Shown here one piece after another: positions 34,933 to 44,457 of a stretch of DNA of 64,000 bases. Positions within the stretch are counted from its first letter, which is position 1. Every line of letters begins with the position of its first letter. The notes beneath the pieces were generated by a model. That model had not been told where the DNA came from and did not search any database. It saw nothing but the letters and a program-made list of their open reading frames with translations. Where the stretch lies: positions 186,001-250,000 of the forward strand of contig JAJDDN010000002.1 in NCBI GenBank assembly GCA_029260295.1, read 5' to 3'. Source of the stretch: Phycisphaerales bacterium. Lineage in GTDB: Bacteria; Planctomycetota; Phycisphaerae; Phycisphaerales; UBA1924. The position numbers and the translations under genes were made by a program.

Positions 34933-35814
34933 TTATCCCTCAGGATCCAAGGCGTTGGCTTCGAGAGTGACATCTTCGCCCATGTCCATCTGATCGTGGT
35001 CGATCATGGGTTCTGTGTGTCCATCTTGCATCGATGCTTCGACGCTGTATGCGGTGTCGTAGTCAAGGAGCATCGCGCTGCCCAGTGCCGACCACGCGGC
35101 GAGCATCATGCCTGCTCCGAATGCGGCACAGACATAACCCCAGCGTTTTTGGGCGTGCTCTGAGACGGTCAGTCCCCAGGTAATCGCGGCGGTCCAGAGG
35201 CCATTGGCGAAGTGGAAGACGAGGAGCGAAACACCGAGGAGGTAGAAGAGGGAGATGAAGAGTCCTGCTGTGGTCCAGCCTTCGCTTGAGCCTCGGAGTG
35301 CCAAGGCGAGTGTCGACGCGCTGAACTCGTGGGACCATTGGGTGTCGGTCGGTAGCAACAAAGTCCAGCCCCAGCGGAGGGTGGCGATGTGGTAGAAGAT
35401 GAAGAAGATGCCGAAGTATCCGCTCAAACGCTGCAGTGTGTAGCGGAAGTTGTCCTGGTGCTTGTAGTGGACGAGGTTGTTCTTGCCCCCGGTGGCGTAG
35501 TAGACGCCGAGGATGCAGTGGAACGCGATGGCGAGCCAGAGGGTGACTTCGGTGAGGAACAGGTGCGGGACCTGGGTATTGATCCAGGTGACCTCGTGGG
35601 CGAAGTACTGGACGCCGCCTTCGGAGACAGACATTTCGCCGGCGAGTCCGCGGCCTTTGAGCGCGAACCAGCCCCACGCGAGCGAGGAGTTGGTGACCAG
35701 GTGGATCATCAGGAATACCCCGATGGGGAGGATCCCGCTCAGCGAATGGAGCCGGCGGATCAGGAACTGGTTCTTTTGCATGAAGCTTGCTTGGGTCGCG
35801 GGGTTGGTGCTCAC
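34933..35814 (-). CDS. sdhC: Succinate dehydrogenase cytochrome b subunit (B-type, diheme)
   Basis: 293 residues from a GTG at 35814 (GGAG upstream). About five membrane helices, beginning RRLHSLSGILPIGVFLMIHL, with further His residues in AFHCILGVYYATGG, FYHIATLRW and VFHFANGLW as heme b ligands. One large subunit instead of SdhC plus SdhD indicates the diheme B-type enzyme that uses low-potential quinone such as menaquinone. The C-terminal 30 residues are acidic. First gene of the sdhCAB operon. Confidence 0.9.
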   Translation of the reverse strand: MSTNPATQASFMQKNQFLIRRLHSLSGILPIGVFLMIHLVTNSSLAWGWFALKGRGLAGEMSVSEGGVQYFAHEVTWINTQVPHLFLTEVTLWLAIAFHCILGVYYATGGKNNLVHYKHQDNFRYTLQRLSGYFGIFFIFYHIATLRWGWTLLLPTDTQWSHEFSASTLALALRGSSEGWTTAGLFISLFYLLGVSLLVFHFANGLWTAAITWGLTVSEHAQKRWGYVCAAFGAGMMLAAWSALGSAMLLDYDTAYSVEASMQDGHTEPMIDHDQMDMGEDVTLEANALDPEG

Positions 35815-35910
35815 GGCTGGTGCTCCGAGGTCTAAATTGTCTGAATCTATCTGTCGTATCTCAATCTGTCCTATCGGCTCATTGGGGCGTTTTTGGCCAC
35901 GGATGGGCGA

Positions 35911-36384
35911 TTAGGTGATTTTGAGATCTGGCCCGCTCATGCCCCCAACACCTGGCGCGTCACCCATTTGCTCGAGCGTACCGTCTTGGGCGGCTTGGGC
36001 GACGGCTTTGGAGACCTCAACAAACTGGTGCTGAAGCTCGGCGATGGTCTGGGTGATCATGGTCGATTCTTCTTCGCTCAGATTGCCCTTGGTCTTCTCT
36101 TCGACGACGGTCAGGAGGTCGATATTGAGGCGGGCGACATCGAGCGAGACCATGGCTTTGCCGGACTGGTCCGGAAAGGCGCCCATGTACATGAGGGCTT
36201 GGGTCGCGAGCATGGAAATGAGCTCTTTGAAGCCCAGTTTCTCTGGCAAACCGTCGATACCACCGGATTCGGCGGCTTTCTCGGCTTTTTCTTGCTCTTG
36301 AGCGACGAGTTTGGCTTTCTCGGCCTGTGCAGACGACTTCCAGTCGTCATCGATGATAATCTTGGGTTGATCGGAGTCGGTCAT
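35911..36384 (-). CDS. DUF1844 family protein
   Basis: 157 residues, cytoplasmic. A charged N-terminus (IIIDDDWKSSAQAEKAKL) leads to the DUF1844 core: LISMLATQALMYMGAF, then LDVARLNIDLLTVVEEKTKGNLS. The family is of unknown function, small and helical. It is divergent from the lipoprotein gene, with only 32 bases between, so their promoters overlap or one of them reads from further away. Confidence 0.82.
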   Translation of the reverse strand: MTDSDQPKIIIDDDWKSSAQAEKAKLVAQEQEKAEKAAESGGIDGLPEKLGFKELISMLATQALMYMGAFPDQSGKAMVSLDVARLNIDLLTVVEEKTKGNLSEEESTMITQTIAELQHQFVEVSKAVAQAAQDGTLEQMGDAPGVGGMSGPDLKIT

Positions 36385-36416
36385 AGTTGCTTCCTTTTGT
36401 TGGTGTATGCTAGGAC

Positions 36417-37727
36417 ATGAAACGGAGATTAAGGTTGTATAGACGCTTGGTTGACATCACATTGTACGGGGTTTGTGGCACGCTCGGGCTGGGTCTCATC
36501 TCAGCTGTTGGCGGCTGCTCCAACAACAAAATCATCGGAAACCAGAATGATGATCCGACGACAATTCAAATTGGTGATTTCCGAGGAAATCCCGATGCAA
36601 CAACAGATCAGGCGAGCTCTCAAACTGCCCAGATAATCAATGATCAAGCGGCTCAAAATCAACCTGATGACAACGCGAGCACAGCGGACCCAGAGACCCC
36701 CGTTCTTGTTTCAGGCACCAAGGGCGACACGCCACGGGCAGCCATCCGAAGCGGCGAAGACGGCTTGGAGTTTCTTGATGCCAAGATCGGTGATATCAGC
36801 GGGCACCCCATTTATGTGTCGAGCTTCTTTGATCCAATCGAAGATAGGCTGGTCGCGCTCGGGCAACGGGCTGACTTAAACACATGGAGAAGCCAAGCGA
36901 TCGAAATCGTCAAAGGCAGACTCGACGGAATTATTTATGACGAGTTGCTCAGGGCAGAGACAATTGCAGCTCTGACGCCTCAGCAACGGGTTGGGCTCCA
37001 GTCCTTTCTCAAGGACTTCCGGTCCAATATTCTTTCGAATAATCTCGGCAGCGCTCAGCTGGCCGACCGAAGAATTCAAGCTGAGCAGGGCGTGTCTCTC
37101 GACGAAGCACTCCGCCAGAAAGAACTCGACACACTTGTTGGATTGACACTGTATCAAGAGATCAATCGCGGCATCAATATCTCTTGGCGTGATATTAAGC
37201 AGCGGTATGAGCAGGACATCAATCGGTTCCAGCCGCCGCCAACTGTTGTGCTGCAGGCGATCCGGGTGCTTGAGCCTGAAGGCGAACTGGTAGACTCGAT
37301 TACATCTCGGCTCAACGCGGGTGAATCGTTCCCAGACATCGCGGCATCAGATATCAATACATTCTTCACAGATACACAGGGCAAAATCGAAAAAATCCTC
37401 GAAGATGATTTCGACAAGACCAGCTTCTTCTTCCAACTCAAAGCTCTTAACGAAACGGTATGGACCCTGAGCGAGGGAGAATGGGCGGGACCGGTCCGCG
37501 TGGGCAATGGAAACTATTGGGTTTTGTACGCAGAGAGAAAGCAGGAAACAGTTTCTTTGTATGAGGCTCAGATCCAGCTCCTCCGTGAACTCACCCAAGA
37601 ACGAAGAGAAACCGAGCGGGCGAAATATCTTGAGGAACTCATCGAACGGGCTCGGGTTTCGAGCCGGAACGAAATTTTGCTACGATTGTTGTACATCGCA
37701 GAGCAGCAGTACGGGCCGCTGGGTTAA
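36417..37727 (+). CDS. Parvulin/SurA-like lipoprotein
   Basis: 436 residues. A signal sequence ends in a lipobox-like SAVGGC (about 28-33), so it is probably lipid-anchored. A disordered Gln/Asp/Asn-rich stretch follows, then a helical SurA-like chaperone region (residues 120-280) and a PPIC-like domain (TVVLQAIRVLEPEG ... LNAGESFPDIAA ... WTLSEGEWAGPVRVGNGNYWV). Such proteins fold or escort exported proteins in the periplasm. Weak similarity makes the isomerase activity uncertain. yraN starts 2 bases after the stop. Confidence 0.72.
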   Translation: MKRRLRLYRRLVDITLYGVCGTLGLGLISAVGGCSNNKIIGNQNDDPTTIQIGDFRGNPDATTDQASSQTAQIINDQAAQNQPDDNASTADPETPVLVSGTKGDTPRAAIRSGEDGLEFLDAKIGDISGHPIYVSSFFDPIEDRLVALGQRADLNTWRSQAIEIVKGRLDGIIYDELLRAETIAALTPQQRVGLQSFLKDFRSNILSNNLGSAQLADRRIQAEQGVSLDEALRQKELDTLVGLTLYQEINRGINISWRDIKQRYEQDINRFQPPPTVVLQAIRVLEPEGELVDSITSRLNAGESFPDIAASDINTFFTDTQGKIEKILEDDFDKTSFFFQLKALNETVWTLSEGEWAGPVRVGNGNYWVLYAERKQETVSLYEAQIQLLRELTQERRETERAKYLEELIERARVSSRNEILLRLLYIAEQQYGPLG

Positions 37728-37729
37728 AT

Positions 37730-38134
37730 GTGATTTCCGAGTTTTTCAGGCGATTTACCGCTCAAAAATCTATATGGATTCGCGGCGAGAACTCGGCTGA
37801 TCGCCATATGCGTAATGCCGGCTACAGGGTCGTTGCGCGGAATCTCAGGCTGTCGATGGGGGAGATTGATCTGGTATGCGAGGACCCCAAAGCCGGCACG
37901 GTAGTTGTCGTGGAGGTCAAGGCGAGGCAGCAGAAAGCTGGCGACATCCGGCGGATTGATCCGGAAGCCAATATCACCTCGGCCAAAAAAACAAAGCTCC
38001 GCACGCTCGCCATGGCGCTCACAAAGCAGGATCGTTACAAAGATCGCCCAATCCGCATAGATGTAATCGCAGTGGTGTTTGAAGAGGGCTCACGCAAGCC
38101 CATCGAGCTTCGACATTATGAATCAGCGGTCTGA
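37730..38134 (+). CDS. yraN: YraN/UPF0102 family nuclease-like protein
   Basis: 134 residues with GTG start. GYRVVARNLRLSMGEIDLVCED and VVVEVKARQQ give the E-x-D and E-x-K residues of a PD-(D/E)xK nuclease fold, the UPF0102 signature. Function is not established; the family is linked to DNA processing. It follows the lipoprotein gene directly, and its last 19 bases overlap the 3' end of the convergent kinase gene. Confidence 0.9.
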   Translation: MISEFFRRFTAQKSIWIRGENSADRHMRNAGYRVVARNLRLSMGEIDLVCEDPKAGTVVVVEVKARQQKAGDIRRIDPEANITSAKKTKLRTLAMALTKQDRYKDRPIRIDVIAVVFEEGSRKPIELRHYESAV

Positions 38135-39792
38135 GATTCTGCAGTCGAGACCGATGAACCACTGAAGCCTGCGGGTTTGAGTGAACCGCGAAACTTCGCT
38201 TCGAGCTTGGTTTCTTCAAGGAGATCCAGATCGATCTTTGAGGGCAGGATGAGCGAGAACATCGAGCCTGACCCGACTTCTGACACAAGTTGGATTTCGC
38301 CCTGCAAGAGGCGGGTGAGTTCCGACACAATCGCCAGGCCAAGCCCGGTACCCGCGTGGACCCGGGTATGTCCCGAATCGACTTGTTGAAACTTATCGAA
38401 GATTCGTTTTTGATCGACTGGATCGATGCCTTGGCCGTTGTCGATGATCGAGACACGGAGGCGGTCCGTTCCCGAGTCGTCGTCCGGGAGTCGCTCGGCC
38501 CGGAGGGTGATCTCGCCGGGCGTGCCTGATGCGTTGTCCCCGGTGAACTTCACAGCATTTGATAGTAAGTTAAAGACGATCTGTTGGAATTTTTTAGCAT
38601 CTGTCTCTACCAGTGGAATGTCGTCTGCGAGATCGAGATCAACCCTGATTTCTTTCTTGCGGGCGAGCGGATGGATCAACCCAACGAGCGCCTGGCAGGT
38701 GTCGGTAATGTTCATCGGGGCGATGTTGAGTTCAACCCGCCCCGCTTCGATCTTGGCCATCTCCAGCAGCGACTCGATCATCTCCAGCAGTGTTCGCCCG
38801 GCCGAGACGATATTGACAAGGTAGCGTTCCCGCTTGGTCATCTCATCGTGATCAAACCCAACAGGCGGCTCTGCGTGCTCGGCGGCATCGGCGATATCAC
38901 GCCGAACGATCTCAAGGAGCAGCTCGGCAAACCCGATGATCGCGTTGAGGGGTGTCCGGAGTTCATGGGAAACGCTGGCGAGGAACTCGCCCTTGAGACG
39001 CGCCGATTCAAACAATGCCACATTGGCCTGGGAGAGTTCAGCGAGCTTGATATCCATCGCGGCGTTGGCGCCGCGGAGCTGGTCCTGCTGGCGTTGGAGC
39101 TCGCCGAGCATCAGGTTGATGGTCTCGGCGAGCTCTTCGAACTCGTCGCCCGTCGCGATGGTTGACCGGATATCAAGATTGCCCTCGCGGACTTTTTCGG
39201 CGGTTTTCTGCAACGAAAGCACGGGTTTGATAATTAGCTTCTCGGTGATCCACGCAAAGACCACAAGCGCCACGGCAAGCACCACAACACCCGCGGCCAC
39301 CACATAGAGCAGGTTGACCACCATCAGCCAGCCCGCGCCGGCGGACTTGTGTTCGAGCATCACAACGCCTGTAATCTGGGCGTTCTCGTCGCGGGTCGCT
39401 CGTGCATATCGGTAGAGACGATTCCAGCCGACCCAGTCTGCGTCGAAGTATTCAGATTTACTAGTTGACCGTTCGAAGCGATCCATTGCCCGGTCGAGGA
39501 ATGGGGATTCGATTCGCTGGGCCTCGGACTGTGCGGGGGTCATGGAGGTGATAATCGCACCGCCCGCATCAACTGGTTTGCCGGTCTTTGGGTGATCACT
39601 GAGCATCCAGGTCGCGTAGACGGATTTGGCGAGCTCTCGCTCTCCTGATCCAACGAGCCCGTTCATGCGGAGGAGCGGGAGCGAGAGCGCGATGGTGATG
39701 ATCAGTGCCGAGGCGGCTCCGAACAAGAGCAGACACTTGCTTGCAAGCGCGAGATCGGAAAACCAGGCCCGGATGTCATCAATGGTGGTCAC
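38116..39792 (-). CDS. Membrane sensor histidine kinase (HAMP-HisKA-HATPase)
   Basis: 558 residues. Two membrane helices (about 20-40 and 160-185) flank a periplasmic sensor region. A HAMP domain, a coiled coil, HisKA with the phospho-accepting His in FLASVSHELRTPLNAIIG (about 277), and a HATPase domain with QIVFNLLSNAVKFT and VSIIDNGQGI follow. The kinase is complete and lacks a fused receiver. No response regulator gene adjoins it, so its partner is encoded elsewhere. Confidence 0.93.
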   Translation of the reverse strand: MTTIDDIRAWFSDLALASKCLLLFGAASALIITIALSLPLLRMNGLVGSGERELAKSVYATWMLSDHPKTGKPVDAGGAIITSMTPAQSEAQRIESPFLDRAMDRFERSTSKSEYFDADWVGWNRLYRYARATRDENAQITGVVMLEHKSAGAGWLMVVNLLYVVAAGVVVLAVALVVFAWITEKLIIKPVLSLQKTAEKVREGNLDIRSTIATGDEFEELAETINLMLGELQRQQDQLRGANAAMDIKLAELSQANVALFESARLKGEFLASVSHELRTPLNAIIGFAELLLEIVRRDIADAAEHAEPPVGFDHDEMTKRERYLVNIVSAGRTLLEMIESLLEMAKIEAGRVELNIAPMNITDTCQALVGLIHPLARKKEIRVDLDLADDIPLVETDAKKFQQIVFNLLSNAVKFTGDNASGTPGEITLRAERLPDDDSGTDRLRVSIIDNGQGIDPVDQKRIFDKFQQVDSGHTRVHAGTGLGLAIVSELTRLLQGEIQLVSEVGSGSMFSLILPSKIDLDLLEETKLEAKFRGSLKPAGFSGSSVSTAESQTADS

Positions 39793-39864
39793 AGGGCGAG
39801 TGTATCACCAGTTGCGTACTTTTGCCGGGTTCCCTAGTCATTCCGCGCGTACACTCTTTGTCCT

Positions 39865-41523
39865 ATGCCTAGTAAAGCCGTATATTTAGAGACCTTTGGA
39901 TGCCAGATGAACGAACTCGATTCGGAGCTTGTTGCCGGTTCGCTCACGGCCCTTGGGTACCGCTTCACCGCTGATGCCGACGAAGCGGACATCGTGCTGT
40001 ACAACACTTGTTCCGTGCGAGAACGCGCCGAACAAAAAGTCTGGTCTAGGCTCGGCGAGATGAAACACCGAAAGGCAAAGCAACCGGATCTGGTTGTTGG
40101 TGTCCTGGGATGCATGGCCGAGCGGGATGGCGAGGATCTGATTTCAAGAATGCCAGTCGTCGACATCATGTGCGGCCCGTCAGAACTCGACAAACTCCCA
40201 GAGCTGCTTGATAACGCCGTCCGCACCAAGGCATCGCTCGCTGAATCAAGCCCTGAAACTGCGATCCGCCGATCCGCCAGGCAGGTGGCGTTGCAGGGGA
40301 ACGCATCACGCCGGTCATCGACCTTGGCTGCGGCCGGGGACACGCTCGAATCGCTTGATCTTGGGCGGATGATCTCTCCGGTGGACTTTGATGGTCGACG
40401 CTCTGCGTATGTACGGATCACGCGGGGGTGCAACAAGTTCTGTACTTACTGCGTGGTGCCTCATACGCGCGGTGCCGAGATTCATCGCCCGCCTCAGAAC
40501 ATTATTGACGAGATCAAGGCCCTTGCTGATACGGGGATTGTTGAGATCACACTGCTGGGGCAGACGGTCAATCACTACCGGTTTGAGCATGACGAGGCGG
40601 TTACGGTTGATGGGATCGTCCAGCCTCAGAAGGGCCGGGCGTATAAGGGCTCGCACAACCGCGATTCGTTTGAAGGGGCCAACACGACGACCTTTGCTGA
40701 TCTGCTCTACCGGATTCACGAAGAGGTCCCTTCGATCCAGCGGCTGCGATTCCTCACGAGCTACCCGCGTGACTTTGGCGACGATGTCTTGCAAGTCATC
40801 CGCGATTGCCCGCGCATTTGCCGGTTCATCCATGTGCCCGCACAGACCGGCTCGAACCGCATGCTCAAGATGATGAACCGTGGGCACTCGATCGAGGAGT
40901 ACTACGAGTTTATTGCTCGGTGCAATGAGTATCTGCACCAGCCTGAGATTGGGCGTCCGTTGATGCTTGGGGGGGACCTCATCGTTGGGTTCCCAACCGA
41001 GACCGACGAGGATCACGAACTCACCAAAGAACTCTTGACACGCAGCCGGTATAAAAACTGCTATATATTCAAGTACTCGCCGAGGCCAGGCACAGTGTCA
41101 TACGACAAGATACCCGACGACATCCCCGATATCCTCAAACGCCAGCGGAACAACGAGCTGCTCGATCTGCAGACCGAAATTTCTGATTCAATCGCCCAAG
41201 AACAAGTCGGCGGCGAGTTTGATATCTTCGTCGAAGGACTGAGCCGACGCGAGCATAAAAAACGCGGCACCGATGTCAAACCCGGGGCCGGCATGGTCGG
41301 CATCACCATCGGCGGGACCGACCCGCAGGCGGACATTGCGGTACTCGATCCTGAGATTCAAGGGCAAACGGTGCAGATGTCCGGACGGACGGACGGGGAT
41401 TTGATTGTGTTCTTTGATGTGCCCACAGACGCTGTGAAGCTGCCCAGCGAGTACATCGGGCAGATTGTTCGGGCGAAGATCAGCAGTGCCGACAAGCTGA
41501 CACTCAACGGCACACTGGTCTGA
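39865..41523 (+). CDS. miaB: tRNA-2-methylthio-N6-dimethylallyladenosine synthase MiaB
   Basis: 552 residues. The N-terminal UPF0004 domain binds one [4Fe-4S] with Cys in FGCQMNE, NTCSVRE and LGCMAER. The radical-SAM triad is RGCNKFCTYCVVPHTRG. A TRAM domain ends the protein. A long linker (about 120-170) and an insertion after LLGQTVNHYRF (about 245-280) make it larger than the usual 440-480 residues. It thiomethylates A37 of tRNAs reading UNN codons. The stop abuts the convergent VWA gene. Confidence 0.95.
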   Translation: MPSKAVYLETFGCQMNELDSELVAGSLTALGYRFTADADEADIVLYNTCSVRERAEQKVWSRLGEMKHRKAKQPDLVVGVLGCMAERDGEDLISRMPVVDIMCGPSELDKLPELLDNAVRTKASLAESSPETAIRRSARQVALQGNASRRSSTLAAAGDTLESLDLGRMISPVDFDGRRSAYVRITRGCNKFCTYCVVPHTRGAEIHRPPQNIIDEIKALADTGIVEITLLGQTVNHYRFEHDEAVTVDGIVQPQKGRAYKGSHNRDSFEGANTTTFADLLYRIHEEVPSIQRLRFLTSYPRDFGDDVLQVIRDCPRICRFIHVPAQTGSNRMLKMMNRGHSIEEYYEFIARCNEYLHQPEIGRPLMLGGDLIVGFPTETDEDHELTKELLTRSRYKNCYIFKYSPRPGTVSYDKIPDDIPDILKRQRNNELLDLQTEISDSIAQEQVGGEFDIFVEGLSRREHKKRGTDVKPGAGMVGITIGGTDPQADIAVLDPEIQGQTVQMSGRTDGDLIVFFDVPTDAVKLPSEYIGQIVRAKISSADKLTLNGTLV

Positions 41524-44457
41524 TCAAGATTCATCCATCCGCTCGCGTGCTCGTTTCTTTGCAGCCATGAGCGAACTCAACTCTTCGACTTCCGCGTCGT
41601 CTTCCACCCGTTCTTTCGTCGGCTGGGGGCGTTGCCTTCGGACGGGCTCTAGATCGATGTGAACCTGTGGCTCAGTCTGCTTTGTTCGTTGGGAGATGGC
41701 CGCGATCTGATCGGCGGCGATGGCCCTCGACACCGCGATCGTCTCGGCACGCGCCTGGGCGATCCAGCGATCCCATGCGACACGCCGGGCTCCGAGATCA
41801 ATCAAAAACAAGATGAACCCGAGCAGCAGCATCGTCCGCCACATGGATTCGTAGCTCGATACCTCCGCGAGCCCTTCGCGGGTAAAGAGATCGGCGGACT
41901 CGGTAAACGATAACACCCGGCCGCCGGATCTTGAAGCTATGGATTCGAGCGCGGACCGGTCGGAACTGAGCGTGTTGAACTCGGTCTGGTCGTCGATATG
42001 CACAGCGCCGATGGTCGGGCGGATGGGCTTGCCGAAACGCTTGGGTGTCGCGACAACGACATGATCGCCCGAGGGCACCGACGATAAATCCCCGGCGTAT
42101 TGGCCCGGGCCGATCTGGACCATGTCGATCGTTTGCGTTGAACCCTCGGTAAAGACCTTCGATTGGATCGCGAGCCCATCGATGGGCACACCCGCGTCGT
42201 CGATCGCGGTATAGCCGATTGCCAAACCATCCCCCCCGGCGGATTGATTGATCGACAACTCCCCCACTCCCGGATCCGCAGCACGCCCCGTCCACTGCGC
42301 CAGATGCCCCCAGAATTTTTCGAACGAATCCGTACCAATCCAATCACCCGCCCAGTTGGATGTGTCGCTTGTAAAGACCACGACGCGCCCCAACTCCACC
42401 TGATGGCCTGCGAGGATCGGTTCGCCTTGAGCGCTGACAATCGGGACCATGACGCGTGGGTCGTCGGACTTGAACTCGGTCAGCACCAGCCCGGTCAGGT
42501 TTGGTAATCTGATCGATCCCGAATCAACCAGCATCGGCGAGGCGGGATCAACAACGACGGGATCGATGACCCCCTCGCGGACCATCGGCCTGCGCAACAC
42601 GCGCACGGCCTTGAGGAAGATCCGCGGCAGAACCGCCGGGTTTACGACACGGTAGTACACCCCGCCGCTGTCGGTGGCGATGATCCGCATCGATTTCTCG
42701 TCGGCATCGTCGCCGATGGTGATGGTCGAAACCTTGATGCCTTGGGCCCCGAGTTCTCTTGCGATCGAGGGCAGCCGCTCGGCGTCTTGGGATTCGCCGT
42801 CGGAAAGCACGACGATGTGCTTGGTCTTGGATTCGACGCCTAAAAGCTGCTCGCCGGCCATCCGGAGGGCCGGGGCGAGGTTGGTCCCGCCGCCTGAGGC
42901 GATGGCCTTGATTTTGGCTTGGACGGGCTCGGGCTCGTCGTTTTTGGTAATCGGAACAACCAGTCGTGGACCCCCCGAGAACGAAATCACTCCGACCATA
43001 TCGGTCGGGTCGAGCACTTCAATCGCTCCGGCTGCGGAGTTGTTGGCGACCGACTGCTGCGATCGCGAGGACCCCATCACCGGACGCCGCATCGAGCCCG
43101 ATGAATCGAGCACCAGCATCACCGCAGCATGAGTCGTCACGACATCATCGGGGATCTCAAGATTGACCGGGAGAAGGTTTGCGATGAGCCCGAGTTCTTC
43201 GTCGTCGCTTTCGATGAGCGAGGCGTTCCAGCCGCCGGCTCCGAGGGCTTCGTATCCGCCGATGAAGAGGAGCCCGCCGCCGAGTGTGCGGACATAGTTA
43301 TCGAGTGCCGGTTCGATGCCTGGCATGAGTGCGTCGCGCGGCGTGTTAATCAACACGACCAGATCGTAAGGCTCAAGTCCCAGAACATCGGTCGGGACTT
43401 CACCTGGGCGGAGGGTGTCGATCGACCACTTACTCGATTCGAGCGTATCAATTAGTGTGGCTGCTTCATTGTCTGGATCGCTGGTGACGATCAACGCCCG
43501 GCCATGCTCGCTGGTGAGGGTCAGCGCGGTGGATTCGTTATTCAGTATATTAGTGTCGCCGATGGGCGATCCCGTTGCGCCGAGTTCTGGTTCCCAGACC
43601 GCACGGACGCGATGGACACGCCCGCTCCCAACCGGCACGCTGATGGAGACCGGTTCGATTCCACCCTTGAGTGCCAGGGGCAGCCCGCCCGACGGGGTGT
43701 CTGGAGAAAGATTGATCGTTTGTCCGTCGACGATGAGCTTGAGCGAACCGTTGGCGGGGCCGGTGGATCGCATGGTGATGCGGACGGGCATCAGTGAATC
43801 GGGCGCGACCCGCGCGGGAATCTCGACCGATTGGATCAGAACTTCGCGAGTAACCTGATACTCGATCGGGACGACATCAACCGGGGTATTGAGTATCAGT
43901 TGATCGAGGGCACCGGCGGTCGAAACACCATCGGAGATCAGGACGATGCGCCCCCGCGAATCACCCGCGATGAGCGACTGGGCTCTGCTCAGAGCCGCGG
44001 CGATGTTGGTGCCGTCGGCGGGTGTGGTATCGAAGGATGTTTCGGCATTGGTGTTGATCGTCCGCGGAGGCAGCACCACCGATGCGAGGCTATCGAATGC
44101 GATGATTCCAAGCCGGTCGTCGTCCTGGTGCTGAGTCAAACCGGCCGCAATGAAGCGTCTGGAGGCGGCGGCTATGTCGATGGAATACCCGTTGTCATCA
44201 GTACCCAGATCCGCGAAGCCCTGGATCGAGCCCGATGTGTCAACTACAGCGATAACCGTCAGCCGATCGGTCTTGGTTACACGCTGCAACCCGGCCAGCG
44301 CCAGAGCAAGGCAAGTGAACGATGCAAACCGAGCGCCCACGACAATAAAACGACGCGAGGTTGGCAGCCCACGCAACACCCACCACCCAATAATCGCGGC
44401 GGCAAACCCGAGTGCCATAACGAGCATCCAGATTGGCTGATCGAGGATGAGATTCAT
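41524..44457 (-). CDS. Membrane protein with two VWA domains and a GATase-like middle
   Basis: 977 residues. Two N-terminal helices, then VWA domain 1 with MIDAS DTSGS (about 72-76) and DGTNIAAAL. A beta-sandwich region and a class I glutamine amidotransferase-like segment follow (YDLVVLINTPRDAL ... LGGGLLFIGGY), without the catalytic Cys. VWA domain 2 has DSSGSM (about 450), GGGTNLAPAL and LSDGES. A C-terminal helix (MLLLGFILFLIDLGARR) leads to a charged tail. This resembles BatA/BatB-type membrane proteins. Its start overlaps the stop of the preceding DUF4175-like gene (ATGA), so the two form one unit. Confidence 0.85.
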   Translation of the reverse strand: MNLILDQPIWMLVMALGFAAAIIGWWVLRGLPTSRRFIVVGARFASFTCLALALAGLQRVTKTDRLTVIAVVDTSGSIQGFADLGTDDNGYSIDIAAASRRFIAAGLTQHQDDDRLGIIAFDSLASVVLPPRTINTNAETSFDTTPADGTNIAAALSRAQSLIAGDSRGRIVLISDGVSTAGALDQLILNTPVDVVPIEYQVTREVLIQSVEIPARVAPDSLMPVRITMRSTGPANGSLKLIVDGQTINLSPDTPSGGLPLALKGGIEPVSISVPVGSGRVHRVRAVWEPELGATGSPIGDTNILNNESTALTLTSEHGRALIVTSDPDNEAATLIDTLESSKWSIDTLRPGEVPTDVLGLEPYDLVVLINTPRDALMPGIEPALDNYVRTLGGGLLFIGGYEALGAGGWNASLIESDDEELGLIANLLPVNLEIPDDVVTTHAAVMLVLDSSGSMRRPVMGSSRSQQSVANNSAAGAIEVLDPTDMVGVISFSGGPRLVVPITKNDEPEPVQAKIKAIASGGGTNLAPALRMAGEQLLGVESKTKHIVVLSDGESQDAERLPSIARELGAQGIKVSTITIGDDADEKSMRIIATDSGGVYYRVVNPAVLPRIFLKAVRVLRRPMVREGVIDPVVVDPASPMLVDSGSIRLPNLTGLVLTEFKSDDPRVMVPIVSAQGEPILAGHQVELGRVVVFTSDTSNWAGDWIGTDSFEKFWGHLAQWTGRAADPGVGELSINQSAGGDGLAIGYTAIDDAGVPIDGLAIQSKVFTEGSTQTIDMVQIGPGQYAGDLSSVPSGDHVVVATPKRFGKPIRPTIGAVHIDDQTEFNTLSSDRSALESIASRSGGRVLSFTESADLFTREGLAEVSSYESMWRTMLLLGFILFLIDLGARRVAWDRWIAQARAETIAVSRAIAADQIAAISQRTKQTEPQVHIDLEPVRRQRPQPTKERVEDDAEVEELSSLMAAKKRARERMDES